Assembly (NCBI GenBank): GCA_030674915.1
Contig: JASXSV010000020.1
Coordinates: 1 to 59,147 of the forward strand
Reading direction: 5' to 3'
DNA from: Candidatus Endonucleibacter bathymodioli
GTDB taxonomy: Bacteria; Pseudomonadota; Gammaproteobacteria; Pseudomonadales; Endozoicomonadaceae
Length of the DNA: 59,147 nucleotides
Under the pieces are notes generated by a model. That model was not told the origin of the DNA and did not search any database. It saw only the letters and a program-made list of their open reading frames with translations. A program made the translations under genes and the position numbers. Of this stretch, positions 44,517 to 52,951 are shown piece by piece (within the stretch, counting starts at the first letter, position 1; every line of letters starts with the position of its first letter).

Positions 44517-47327
44517 ATGGCTGCGTTTAGTTTTAACAATAGACCAATAAAACGTAAAATACATTACGCACTGCAAATTACGGCATATACTGTTTTGTTG
44601 GTTTCTTTATCTATTCAGACTGTTAACGATATCATCAGTTCTCGAGCATCTCTAGTTACTAATGTTGAGGCGTTAGCTGAGATTGTTGGTTCTAATGCTG
44701 GAGCTGCTTTAATGTTTGATGATAGCCAGTCAGCAAACCGTTTATTAAGTGCGTTTGCTACAGCTCCTTATATTAAGTTGGCTTACCTGGTCAACACTAA
44801 TGGTGATCAAATAGCGGCATACCACAGAAATAAAAGTAAGTCTTTGACATATAAGCAGGGAGGACATCATCATGGTGCTACTGAATTTATTAAAAACTCC
44901 TTGCATTTATATCGACCAATTAATTTTGACTCTCAGTTAATTGGCACTATTTATATTCAGTCTGATCTTTCCCAACTTTATCAGGCTTTATGGAAAAACT
45001 TATTGGTAGCTTTGCTCGCTGCACTTGCTTCTGTTTTTGCAGTTTACATTTTAACCTCGCGACTTCAAAAGTTATTAGGCCACCCAATTACGGAGCTTGC
45101 TAATATTATTAGTGAGATCACCAAAAATGGAGAGTTCGATAGGCAGGTGCGTAAGTTTGATAATGATGAAATAGGAATGCTATATGATTGTTTTAATGAA
45201 ATGTTGCTGCAGATCCAAAAACGAGATTTACGCCTTAAAGAACATAGTGATGGGCTTGAGGTTGCTGTGGCAGAGCGTACTAAGGAACTTGATAATACTA
45301 ACTCGGAATTAAAAATAAGTATTTTAGAAACAAATGAAGCTAAAGATTCTGCGCTTGAAGCTGCTAAAGCTAAAAGTATGTTTTTGGCAAATATGAGCCA
45401 TGAAATAAGAACGCCAATGAACGGAGTGCTGGGAATGCTAGAGCTTCTTAAGGGCACTGAGCTAGATGACGAGCAGAGAGATTTTCTAGAAGTATCGTAC
45501 TCTTCTGCAGGTACCTTATTGCAAATAATTAATGATGTTCTCGATTTTTCTAAAATAGAGGCGGGGAAAATGGCAATAGAATCTATTGACATGAACCCGA
45601 AAGAGTTAACCGAGGATGTTTGTGCATTGCTGGCGGGTCAAGCCCAGATGAAGGGCCTTGAGATTAACTGTTATACAGACACAAAATTGCCCTCACTCCT
45701 CATGGGTGATCCGTTAAGACTTAGCCAGATTATTACCAACCTACTTGGTAATGCTGTGAAATTTACAGAGAAAGGCAGCATTACAGTGCGTGTTAGGGAA
45801 GTAGAGAGGTTGTCTGATTCTATTGATGTAGAGTTCTCTGTAGAGGATACAGGTATAGGTATTTCAGATAAGGTACAACGGAAATTATTCACTGCTTTTA
45901 CGCAGGCTGATGGCAGTACAACTCGTAAGTTTGGAGGCACAGGGCTAGGTTTGACAATTTCTCGGCAATTGGTTTTGTTAATGAATGGTGATATGCGGGT
46001 AGTCTCAAAAGAGAGCGAGGGGTCAACCTTCTTTTTCACAATAAATATGAAAGTATCTAAGACTGAGATAACTGAAAGCGATAATGTAGACTATAGGCTC
46101 GGTGGCATTAAAGCGCTTATTGTTGACGATATTGCGATTAATCGGGAAATTATAAGGAGCTATTTGGATGTTTGGAATATCACGCATGATGAAGCTGCTG
46201 ATGCAAACGAAGCTGTATGTAAGTTGCTAGAGGCTGCGAGTCAAGGCAGTCCTTTTGATCTGGCATATCTTGATCTGAATATGCCAGGAAAAGATGGTTT
46301 AATGTTGTCCAAAGAAATAGAAGATAACCCTGCTATCAATAATATAAAGCGCATTCTAATCAGCTCTGCTGGTCCCATTTCACAAACTAGGCAAAATGAG
46401 ATTGGTATTTCTGCAAGCCTTACTAAACCTATTAGACAGGCAAGGTTGCTTGAAACGACAATAAAGGTAATGAAAAAAAGATCTATAATTAAAACAGTTG
46501 ATACATCAAAATCAAAGAAAGGATCTGAGTTGGTTTATAATGATGTACATATCCTTTTAGTTGAAGATAACATCGTTAACCAGAAAGTAGCACTTAGTAT
46601 GTTGCGGAAAGAGGGTTTTAATAGGATAGATTTGGCAGAAGATGGAGAGATAGCATTAAGAAAGGTAGAAGAGAATAGTTATGATCTAATATTAATGGAT
46701 TGCCAGATGCCTAAAATGAGTGGGTATGAAGCCACCGGCCACATAAGGAAAATGGAACTATCGAATAAGCAAAGAAGAACGCCAATACTGGCTATGACTG
46801 CAAATGCCATGTCTGGTGATAAAGAAAAGTGTTTAACGGCAGGTATGGACGACTATTTAACTAAACCAGTAAAAGCAGATGTTTTAATATCTCGCCTGAC
46901 ACATTGGCTTAATGTAGATGTGGTCCCTACTACTAATGAAACTATTAAAGTACAACATCAGAGTGATAATGAGGTGATTACAGTAGAGTTAATTGACATT
47001 CAGACACTGGATGCGCTTAAAGATCTCATGGAAGAAGATTTTGATGATTTATTAGAAAGTTATATGGAGGATGCTCCTAGCTTATTTGATGATATTCAGC
47101 ACTCATCGCGTCAGGCAGATCTTGAGGTGCTGGCTAGAGCAGCACATACGTTAAAATCAAGCAGTCAAAACGTAGGAGCCATAAGGTTGAGTGAAATCGC
47201 TATGAAAATAGAAGTTGATGCGAATAACGGTAGTGTCCGCGAGGCAGCATTGAGGATGTCTGATCTTGAGAATACGCTGCTAGAATCCATTGCTTTCCTT
47301 AAAGAATATCGAGTAATAAAAAAATAA
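44517..47327 (+). CDS. Hybrid sensor histidine kinase with two receivers and Hpt (BarA/GacS-like layout)
   Basis: A 936-residue inner-membrane kinase. Two membrane helices (about 15-38 and 158-180) enclose a CHASE8-type periplasmic sensor with LAEIVGSNAGAALMFDD. It carries an unusual GGHHHG at about 115-120. HAMP (about 181-235) and a coiled coil follow. HisKA has the phospho-acceptor H295 in MSHEIRTPMNG. The ATPase domain has NLLGNAVKFT, DTGIGI and GGTGLGLTIS. Receiver 1 has YLDLNMPGKDG, receiver 2 has ILMDCQMPKMSG and KP, and the Hpt domain has ARAAHTLKSSSQNVGA near the C-terminus. It should run a four-step phosphorelay to an unlinked response regulator. No regulator gene is adjacent; DUF502 follows after 30 bp. 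Confidence 0.92.
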   Translation: MAAFSFNNRPIKRKIHYALQITAYTVLLVSLSIQTVNDIISSRASLVTNVEALAEIVGSNAGAALMFDDSQSANRLLSAFATAPYIKLAYLVNTNGDQIAAYHRNKSKSLTYKQGGHHHGATEFIKNSLHLYRPINFDSQLIGTIYIQSDLSQLYQALWKNLLVALLAALASVFAVYILTSRLQKLLGHPITELANIISEITKNGEFDRQVRKFDNDEIGMLYDCFNEMLLQIQKRDLRLKEHSDGLEVAVAERTKELDNTNSELKISILETNEAKDSALEAAKAKSMFLANMSHEIRTPMNGVLGMLELLKGTELDDEQRDFLEVSYSSAGTLLQIINDVLDFSKIEAGKMAIESIDMNPKELTEDVCALLAGQAQMKGLEINCYTDTKLPSLLMGDPLRLSQIITNLLGNAVKFTEKGSITVRVREVERLSDSIDVEFSVEDTGIGISDKVQRKLFTAFTQADGSTTRKFGGTGLGLTISRQLVLLMNGDMRVVSKESEGSTFFFTINMKVSKTEITESDNVDYRLGGIKALIVDDIAINREIIRSYLDVWNITHDEAADANEAVCKLLEAASQGSPFDLAYLDLNMPGKDGLMLSKEIEDNPAINNIKRILISSAGPISQTRQNEIGISASLTKPIRQARLLETTIKVMKKRSIIKTVDTSKSKKGSELVYNDVHILLVEDNIVNQKVALSMLRKEGFNRIDLAEDGEIALRKVEENSYDLILMDCQMPKMSGYEATGHIRKMELSNKQRRTPILAMTANAMSGDKEKCLTAGMDDYLTKPVKADVLISRLTHWLNVDVVPTTNETIKVQHQSDNEVITVELIDIQTLDALKDLMEEDFDDLLESYMEDAPSLFDDIQHSSRQADLEVLARAAHTLKSSSQNVGAIRLSEIAMKIEVDANNGSVREAALRMSDLENTLLESIAFLKEYRVIKK

Positions 47328-47357
47328 TGGTAATAAAGTAATTGAAATGGTGTTCAA

Positions 47358-48131
47358 ATGAACAATGATCAAAAGATAAAAACTAGAATTGTTAGCCTGT
47401 TTCTCAGACCTCGTAGACTAATGAAGTATTCGTTGAAAGAAGTTAAACTTGGTTTAGGAAAAAGGTTTAAATTCAGGCTTGTCCGTATATTTCTAAACGA
47501 GTCTGTGATTGGTGGTTTGGCGATTGTCTTACCATTGGTGGTGATTGTTTTTTTTGCAAATTGGCTTGTTAAAGGCGTATCGCACTGGATAAGCCCACTC
47601 GCTGATTTATTTAACAGATATAATCTTCCTGTTGTTCTGTCTGATGTTATTGTAGTGATACTGTTTGTTATAATTTGTTCCATTATAGGACGAGTGGTGA
47701 AAACTAAGCTTGGGGGATGGATTTATCAAAAAATAGAAACAGCGCTTCTAAAATATATACCAGGTTATCAACTTTTAAAAGATATGGTGGAAATGATCGC
47801 AAGTCAGGAGGCGGGTGTATTAAAAGGAGACGTAGCTAAAGTATGGCTTTATGGGCGGTCGGTTCCAACATGGACCATTGCTTTAATTACTAGCAAACAA
47901 GAGGATGGAACTTATACAGCATTTGTTCCCACATCCCCAAGCCCAGCATCCGGAGTTGTCTATCAACTGCCTTCTGAACAGGTTGAAATTCACCCAGACA
48001 TCACTATTGAAAATTTTCTCAAGGTCGTAGTCTCTTGTGGAGCAGGGTCTTCAAAATTATTTGAGAAAATTGTTCATAAAGAAGAACTTTCGAAGTTATA
48101 TGAGAAAAATATAACCTTACCGGCAGATTAA
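47358..48131 (+). CDS. DUF502-family membrane protein
   Basis: A 257-residue protein of the DUF502 family, whose function is not known. Two hydrophobic helices are visible: IGGLAIVLPLVVIVFFANWLV (about 51-71) and LSDVIVVILFVIICSIIGRVV (about 95-115). The conserved cytoplasmic part follows, with IPGYQLLKDMVEM, WLYGRSVPTWTIALITSKQEDGTYTAFVPTSPSPASGVVYQLP. The first 45 residues are basic and longer than usual. It probably forms an operon with the kinase upstream. Confidence 0.88.
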   Translation: MNNDQKIKTRIVSLFLRPRRLMKYSLKEVKLGLGKRFKFRLVRIFLNESVIGGLAIVLPLVVIVFFANWLVKGVSHWISPLADLFNRYNLPVVLSDVIVVILFVIICSIIGRVVKTKLGGWIYQKIETALLKYIPGYQLLKDMVEMIASQEAGVLKGDVAKVWLYGRSVPTWTIALITSKQEDGTYTAFVPTSPSPASGVVYQLPSEQVEIHPDITIENFLKVVVSCGAGSSKLFEKIVHKEELSKLYEKNITLPAD

Positions 48132-48161
48132 AGTGTCACTAAAGATGATTATTTATGAGAG

Positions 48162-48567
48162 CTACAGAGTTTCATCAGTTCTTGATTCCTCAGTGTCAGC
48201 TAAGGCATAAAACCTTGGTAACAGTCGTTTTAAATAGTGCCGAGATTGAATTAGTTTGCCTTGATACAATGGTTGATCAATAGCTTTGGGTTTGAGTTTT
48301 TTTCTGGTTTTTTAGCCATAAGTAGCCACATTTAGGCATAAGTCACATATGCAAAAGCGTGCAGGTGCTCAACACAGGCAGCGTTTGCTGCGTTGGGATT
48401 GCATCATTAGTTGGGAAATACGGTTTCCAAGTATCTTCAGTGCTTTTGACAATGGCGCAGTAAATTCTAACTGCTGCTCTTTTTCGAGAGAAAGGTGAAT
48501 TTCATTGGGAAAGTACTTAAAGACTGCGCCATTATTATGAGAAATATTCTTTCTCAATAAATAAAGT
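48162..48567 (-). pseudogene. C-terminal relic of an acyl-CoA dehydrogenase, cut by an IS
   Basis: Reading the minus strand with frameshifts gives LLRKNISHNNGAVFKYFPNEI, LSKALKILGNRISQL, NPNAANAACVEHLHAFAYV, a stop, MWLLMAKK, then QGKLIQSRHYLKRLLPRFYALAD. This order follows the C-terminal domain of the larger bacterial acyl-CoA dehydrogenases ('dl..RK......G', 'al..a..yL..fg.v...w.w', 'kl..ar.y..rlLPr...l'). It has at least two frameshifts and a stop, and its upstream part is removed at the insertion point of the IS at 48568. The 77-codon frame 48369-48602 is only a piece of it. Confidence 0.6.
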
Positions 48568-49766
48568 GAGACCTTTGCACGATAACGCTGCATAAGCCCC
48601 ACTATTAATGAAATTGTATTTTTTTAGGATAAAGCCTTAAAAAACACAATTACAGTTCGAATATGCGCCATTCGAGCCATTTCACCCTTCATTTTCGATT
48701 TTCAGACGCAACTTGCCTGCTGAATCGATAAACCTCGTTTAATATTGTGCGCCACACACATTATTTCAAAACGTGTGCGATTTCGGCTTAAGCCAAGATA
48801 ACGAGCTTTCGCCATGCCGTAGTGTAATTTCAAAACGCCAAATACTCGCTCCACAGTGCAGCGCACGCCAGAATGTAAACGGTTAAAGCACTTATCATGT
48901 TCTGTTAATGGTTTATTTCGATAAGCACGTCTTATTATTCTGTTATCAATATTTCTATCATCCAGCCATTCACTGTGCTTCTTGCTGGAATAAGCACTAT
49001 CCGCATAAACAGACGACTCTTCACCATCTAATAGCTCAGTGAAACAATTTGAATCGTGAATATTTCCTGCTGTGTAACCGATCGATTTTATCAACCCATC
49101 CTCATCGACATTTATGTGCGCTTTATAGCCGTAGGTACTTTTACTCTTCCCGTCAGAACCTGCTTTCACGTTCCACTTCGCGTCAGGATCCTGTGTTGAG
49201 TGCTTGTCTTTATCCTTATTTGGGCGACACTGTTTAGCCTCAATTACGCTAGCATCAACAATACTGATACCTCCAGATTTAATATAAAGACCTTTATCTA
49301 TAAGCTGGGAATTGATTTCTTGAAGCAACTTATCCATAAGCAACAACTTATCGAGCTTCTGTCTAAATCGCCAAAAAGTACTGTGGTCCGGCACTGACTC
49401 TGAAATGTCGAGCGCAATAAATCGACGAAATAAAAGATCGCGAGCAAGCTGTTTCTCTAGGGCCGAATCGCTTAATTTATACCAACTTTGCAGCAGCAGT
49501 GCCTTAAACATCATCAGTGGAGGCCATGCCTTTTCGCCTCGAGAACTTGAATGTATATCTTTCAGATGATGCTCTAAGCGATCCCAATCAATGAGTTCAT
49601 AGACAGAGTCGAGCTCTTTCACTGCATCGTGATCAATCAGCATTGAATCTGCTAGACTGCGTTGTTTCAGATTTTTCCAAGCCATAATTTCACCGAAAGG
49701 CATTGATTGTGCAAGGCTTATTATACCTGATTTTCAGTTATTTAGCGAGATTCGTGCAAAGGTCTC
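48568..49766 (-). mobile_element. Complete IS5-superfamily insertion sequence (copy 1)
   Basis: 1199 bp with perfect 15-bp ends GAGACCTTTGCACGA and a 5-bp target duplication aaagt (48563-48567 and 49767-49771). It carries a single intact transposase gene. A second copy at 55957 also has a 5-bp duplication, and a fragment lies at 49897. Confidence 0.93.
48702..49703 (-). CDS. IS5-superfamily DDE transposase
   Basis: A 333-residue transposase with the whole catalytic core. The N-terminal DUF772-like region contains PPLMMFKALLLQSWYKLSDSALEKQLARDLLFRRF and SVPDHSTFWRFRQKL. The first catalytic Asp is in SIVDASVIEA, the second in SSVYADSAYSSKKH, and the Glu in RCTVERVFGVLKLHYG. No frameshift is visible, so this copy could be active. 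It starts about 60 bp inside the right end, as usual for this group. Confidence 0.92.
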   Translation of the reverse strand: MPFGEIMAWKNLKQRSLADSMLIDHDAVKELDSVYELIDWDRLEHHLKDIHSSSRGEKAWPPLMMFKALLLQSWYKLSDSALEKQLARDLLFRRFIALDISESVPDHSTFWRFRQKLDKLLLMDKLLQEINSQLIDKGLYIKSGGISIVDASVIEAKQCRPNKDKDKHSTQDPDAKWNVKAGSDGKSKSTYGYKAHINVDEDGLIKSIGYTAGNIHDSNCFTELLDGEESSVYADSAYSSKKHSEWLDDRNIDNRIIRRAYRNKPLTEHDKCFNRLHSGVRCTVERVFGVLKLHYGMAKARYLGLSRNRTRFEIMCVAHNIKRGLSIQQASCV

Positions 49767-49786
49767 AAAGTTATTGGATACCATTA

Positions 49787-49896
49787 GGAATCTCTGATTA
49801 AAGCCACTTTCGTAATCCCCGCGGAGGAGTGGGTCCAGCAAAATCAATACCTTATAGATGCCTTCCCGTGCGAGAATAACCTTGTTCAGAGCTTCC
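49787..49896 (+). mobile_element. R2 MITE copy 3 inside an IS fragment
   Basis: 110 bp, flanked by TTA at 49784-49786 and 49897-49899. Its right side interrupts the transposase sequence of the IS fragment at cttaa-catcatc, but its left flank is not transposase, so a deletion removed everything on that side. Confidence 0.85.
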
Positions 49897-50135
49897 TTAA
49901 GCATCATCAGTGGAGGCCGTGCCTTTTTGCCTCGAGCACTTGAATGTATATCTCCCAGATGATGCTCTAAGCGAGCCCAATCAATGAGTTCATGGACAGA
50001 GTCGAGTTCTTTCACTGCAGCTAGACTACGTTGTTTCAGATTTTTCCAAGCCATAATTTCACCGAAAGGCATTGATTGTGCAAGACTTATTATACCTGAC
50101 TTTCAGTTGTTTGGCGCGATTCGTGCAAAGATCTC
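49897..50135 (-). mobile_element. Terminal fragment of the same IS (copy 3)
   Basis: About 240 bp similar to the right end of copy 1: inverted end (gatctc variant), MPFGEIMAWKNLKQRSL start codons and the first 60 or so codons of the transposase, with a small internal deletion (the DSMLIDHD segment is missing). It ends at the R2 MITE. The 112-codon frame 49734-50072 is a chimera of this fragment and the MITE. Confidence 0.85.
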
Positions 50136-50503
50136 ATATAGTGCCACTCACGAATTCGGTTATCTTTAAATGTTGCGATTATCAGATAGCCTGTCATACG
50201 TATCGTTTGCCTGTATATAAAGGTGGTTTTTACTCATTCGTGGTGATGTTTATCATGTTGGGTTCTTCAAGTATGTCATCAGGTGTTTTCTGGAGCAGGT
50301 TTTTTGTGTGTTTATTCTGGACTTACTAGGCTGAGGGCTTTTAGCTGGAGATATAGCTTATATTCGCGGCTTTTCGGTCTACAGGAGACTAAGGAATGAC
50401 ATTTTAGGGGTTTGTAATAGCCGAGTACCCATACCTCAGTGAGGTGGGTATATGCTAGGTGTCAGATCTTTACTTGTGATAGAGAAAGGATTTTTGGTAG
50501 GTG
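50136..50503. other. Gap with a perfect-looking palindrome
   Basis: No gene. At 50426-50452 the sequence tacccatacctca is followed directly by gtgaggtgggta, an inverted repeat made of R1-like ends back to back. It lies 50 bp beyond the aminopeptidase stop but has no T-run, so I do not call a terminator. Confidence 0.5.
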
Positions 50504-52285
50504 CTAAATCGGACGTGTGGCTTGAGTCAGCCAGGTTAAGTCATTTCCATCCAGTAAAGGAGAAAGTGCTTCGTTAACCTTTGTATGGTACTGATTCAGC
50601 CATTTAATCTCTTTACTATTAAGTAACGCCATAACCAAAGGTTGGGTATCTATGGGTGCCAAGGTTAATGCTTCTAGTTTATAAAATTGACCAAACTTAG
50701 TTTTAATATCTTCAACCACAAGCATTATATTCTCTATGCGAATACCATGTTCGCCAGTTCTATACATGCCCGGCTCATTAGTGATCAGCATGCCCGGTTT
50801 TAAGGGCACGTCTTGCCAACTAGGACTGATGCCTTGAGGCCCCTCATGTACATTAAGAAAGTAGCCGACACCATGACCTGTACCATGGCTATAATCCATG
50901 CCCAATTCCCATAATGGCTGTCTGGCTAGTATATCAAGCTGTATGCCTCGTGTTCCCTTTTTGAACTTGGTTTGGGCAAGGTTGATATGGCTTTTGAGTA
51001 CTAGGGTATAATCATGCTTTTCTTCATCGGTCATTTCTCCGCAAGCAAAGGTTCGAGTAATATCCGTTGTGCCGTCAGGATATTGGCCTCCAGAATCTAC
51101 CAGTAAAAGGCCTTTTGGTTTGATTTGCAGGCACGATGCTTTCTCTGCTCGATAGTGACAAATAGCCCCGTTGGGTCCATACCCTGCAATAGTAGGAAAG
51201 CTCGGCCCTTTAAATTCTGATGATTGGGCGCGGAAAGATTCCAAGTGCTCATCAATGTCTACTTCTGTTATATTTCCAGTAGGAATTATATTTTCAAGCC
51301 AGCGCATAAAGCGAACGATGGCAACACCGTCTCGCCGATGACAATTCATCATTGAAGCAATCTCCACATCATTTTTTACAGCCTTCAGAAGATTGGTAGG
51401 TGACACTGCCTCAATGATGCCAGTGGACTCGGGGAGTGACTCTAGAAGCCAGTGGCTAGTTGTCTCAGGGTCAAACTGGATTCTGCTGTTGGTGGGTAGT
51501 AGTCCGAGGTCGGAGGCTACTGTATCATAAGCGCGAAGCTCCACACCGAATGAAGCCAGGGCTTTGCAGGCGTCAGCTTCGACCCTGCTGTCATTAATAT
51601 AGAGGCAAATACCTTCTTTAGATAAAATAAGGTAAGAAAGGAATACAGGGTTGCATTCAATGTCAGAGCCTCGAAGGTTAAGCAGCCAAGCGATATCATC
51701 AAGGCTGCTGATAAGAAGATGATCTGCGCCTTTTTTAGTCATTGCTAGGCGGACGAGCTCAAGTTTTTGCTCACAAGTCTGTCCAGCGTGCTCGAGGCTA
51801 TGTAGGAAAACGGGCTTAGACGGCATGGCTGGGCGGTCAGTCCAGACTGAATCTAGCAAATCATGACCTGAAATGAGCTGCAGGGATTTCCCATCAAGAC
51901 TTTTACTTAGTCTGCGAACTGCAGCAGAGCTCATAGTTTTGCCGTCAAACCCAATCGTATTTTTATCGTCAAGATTATTGTGTAGCCATTCACCCATAGT
52001 AGGTGTGTCAGTATGGCCTTCTTTCATTAAAGTGATGCCGGAGCCCTCAAGCTCTTTTTCTGCTTGAACAAAGTAACGGCCATCGGTCCAGAGTGAGGCG
52101 TGGTCTTTAAGTACTATTAGCTTACCTGCCGAGCCACTAAAGCCCGAGCACCAAGCTCGTCCTGACCAATGGTCGGCAACATATTCACTCTGGTGGGGGT
52201 CGGAGCTGGTAATAACCCACGCGTCTACCTTTTGCTTCTCCATTTCAGCACGTAAAGCTAAGAGTCTTTCAAGTATTTTTGCCAT
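50504..52285 (-). CDS. Xaa-Pro aminopeptidase (M24 family, long type)
   Basis: A 593-residue metallopeptidase that removes N-terminal residues before proline. It has the three-domain layout of eukaryote-like aminopeptidase P1. Two creatinase-like N-terminal domains (SDPHQSEYVADHWSGRAWCSGFSGSAG near 28-54) precede the pita-bread catalytic domain. Metal ligands are visible in LLLVDSGGQYPDGTTDITRTF (two Asp), HGTGHGVGYFLNVHEGP (His), LITNEPGMY (Glu) and GIRIENIM (Glu). A C-terminal tail of about 60 residues is typical. No signal peptide. It is transcribed away from rpoZ. Confidence 0.93.
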   Translation of the reverse strand: MAKILERLLALRAEMEKQKVDAWVITSSDPHQSEYVADHWSGRAWCSGFSGSAGKLIVLKDHASLWTDGRYFVQAEKELEGSGITLMKEGHTDTPTMGEWLHNNLDDKNTIGFDGKTMSSAAVRRLSKSLDGKSLQLISGHDLLDSVWTDRPAMPSKPVFLHSLEHAGQTCEQKLELVRLAMTKKGADHLLISSLDDIAWLLNLRGSDIECNPVFLSYLILSKEGICLYINDSRVEADACKALASFGVELRAYDTVASDLGLLPTNSRIQFDPETTSHWLLESLPESTGIIEAVSPTNLLKAVKNDVEIASMMNCHRRDGVAIVRFMRWLENIIPTGNITEVDIDEHLESFRAQSSEFKGPSFPTIAGYGPNGAICHYRAEKASCLQIKPKGLLLVDSGGQYPDGTTDITRTFACGEMTDEEKHDYTLVLKSHINLAQTKFKKGTRGIQLDILARQPLWELGMDYSHGTGHGVGYFLNVHEGPQGISPSWQDVPLKPGMLITNEPGMYRTGEHGIRIENIMLVVEDIKTKFGQFYKLEALTLAPIDTQPLVMALLNSKEIKWLNQYHTKVNEALSPLLDGNDLTWLTQATRPI

Positions 52286-52640
52286 TCTAATTTTCCTGAT
52301 CGAGCGTGTATATTCCCGCTTCTATTGACGGTGAGTCCTCAGCATAACCAACTACTTTAGCCGTCGTCATTGAGTTTTGCCATTTTGTAAGCAATTATGA
52401 AGCTTGCCAGCGCATTTAACACCAAATTATCGGTTTTTTGCACTGTTTCTAGTGATGAGGGCTGATTTTGACGCAGATATATCGTTACCATTGAAGATGA
52501 GAGTGGGTGATTGTGGTGAGTGGAGTAATTAATTAACTGTTAGTGCTTGTTTGATCAGGGCTAGTCAATTAAACTATGGTGTTCAGAAAAACTAATTCTT
52601 AATTCTTAATTCTTAATTCTTTAGTAGAGATGGAGCAGAG
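52286..52640. other. Divergent promoter region with heptamer repeat
   Basis: It separates the aminopeptidase gene and rpoZ and must contain both promoters. Four perfect copies of taattct lie at 52593-52620, only 20 bp before the rpoZ ATG. I see no R1 repeat here. Confidence 0.6.
52593..52620 (+). repeat. Heptamer microsatellite just upstream of rpoZ
   Basis: Four exact copies of taattct. Changes in copy number would alter the spacing between the rpoZ-spoT promoter and its ribosome site by 7 bp per unit. Confidence 0.9.
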
Positions 52641-52883
52641 ATGGCTAGAGTAACAGTTGAAGACTGCCTTGATCACGTAGAAAATCGTTTTGAGCTGGTG
52701 GTACTGGCCTCAAAGCGTGCGCGCCAGTTAACAATTGGGGGCAAAGATCCGAAGGTAGAGTGGGGTAATGATAAGGCAACGGTAGTGGCTCTTCGTGAAA
52801 TTGCGGAGGGACTGATAACTACGAAGACTATTGATGAAGGCAACGTTGGTGATGACGCAGCAATGTTTTTATCTGGAATTTAA
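52641..52883 (+). CDS. rpoZ: RNA polymerase omega subunit
   Basis: An 80-residue protein that helps assemble RNA polymerase and forms part of a ppGpp site. The sequence [30 protein letters not shown] is the family's N-terminal signature. It is followed by [15 protein letters not shown]. It is slightly shorter than E. coli RpoZ (91). It lies 70 bp upstream of spoT as in other gammaproteobacteria, but the usual upstream gmk is absent. Confidence 0.96.
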   Translation: MARVTVEDCLDHVENRFELVVLASKRARQLTIGGKDPKVEWGNDKATVVALREIAEGLITTKTIDEGNVGDDAAMFLSGI

Positions 52884-52951
52884 GGTTGAGAAGCTGTACT
52901 ACAACAGTAATAATTGACGTCTATTTGTAAGCTGTACGGGAGGAGTCGGTT

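Noticed and set aside
48369..48602. 77-codon open frame next to the IS
   Set aside because: It is part of the acyl-CoA dehydrogenase relic and runs into the IS end.
49734..50072. 112-codon open frame as a small transposase
   Set aside because: It joins an IS N-terminal fragment with an R2 MITE and flanking DNA, so it has no catalytic domain.
50426..50452. Palindrome as a rho-independent terminator of the aminopeptidase gene
   Set aside because: No run of T follows on either strand, and it resembles joined R1 ends.
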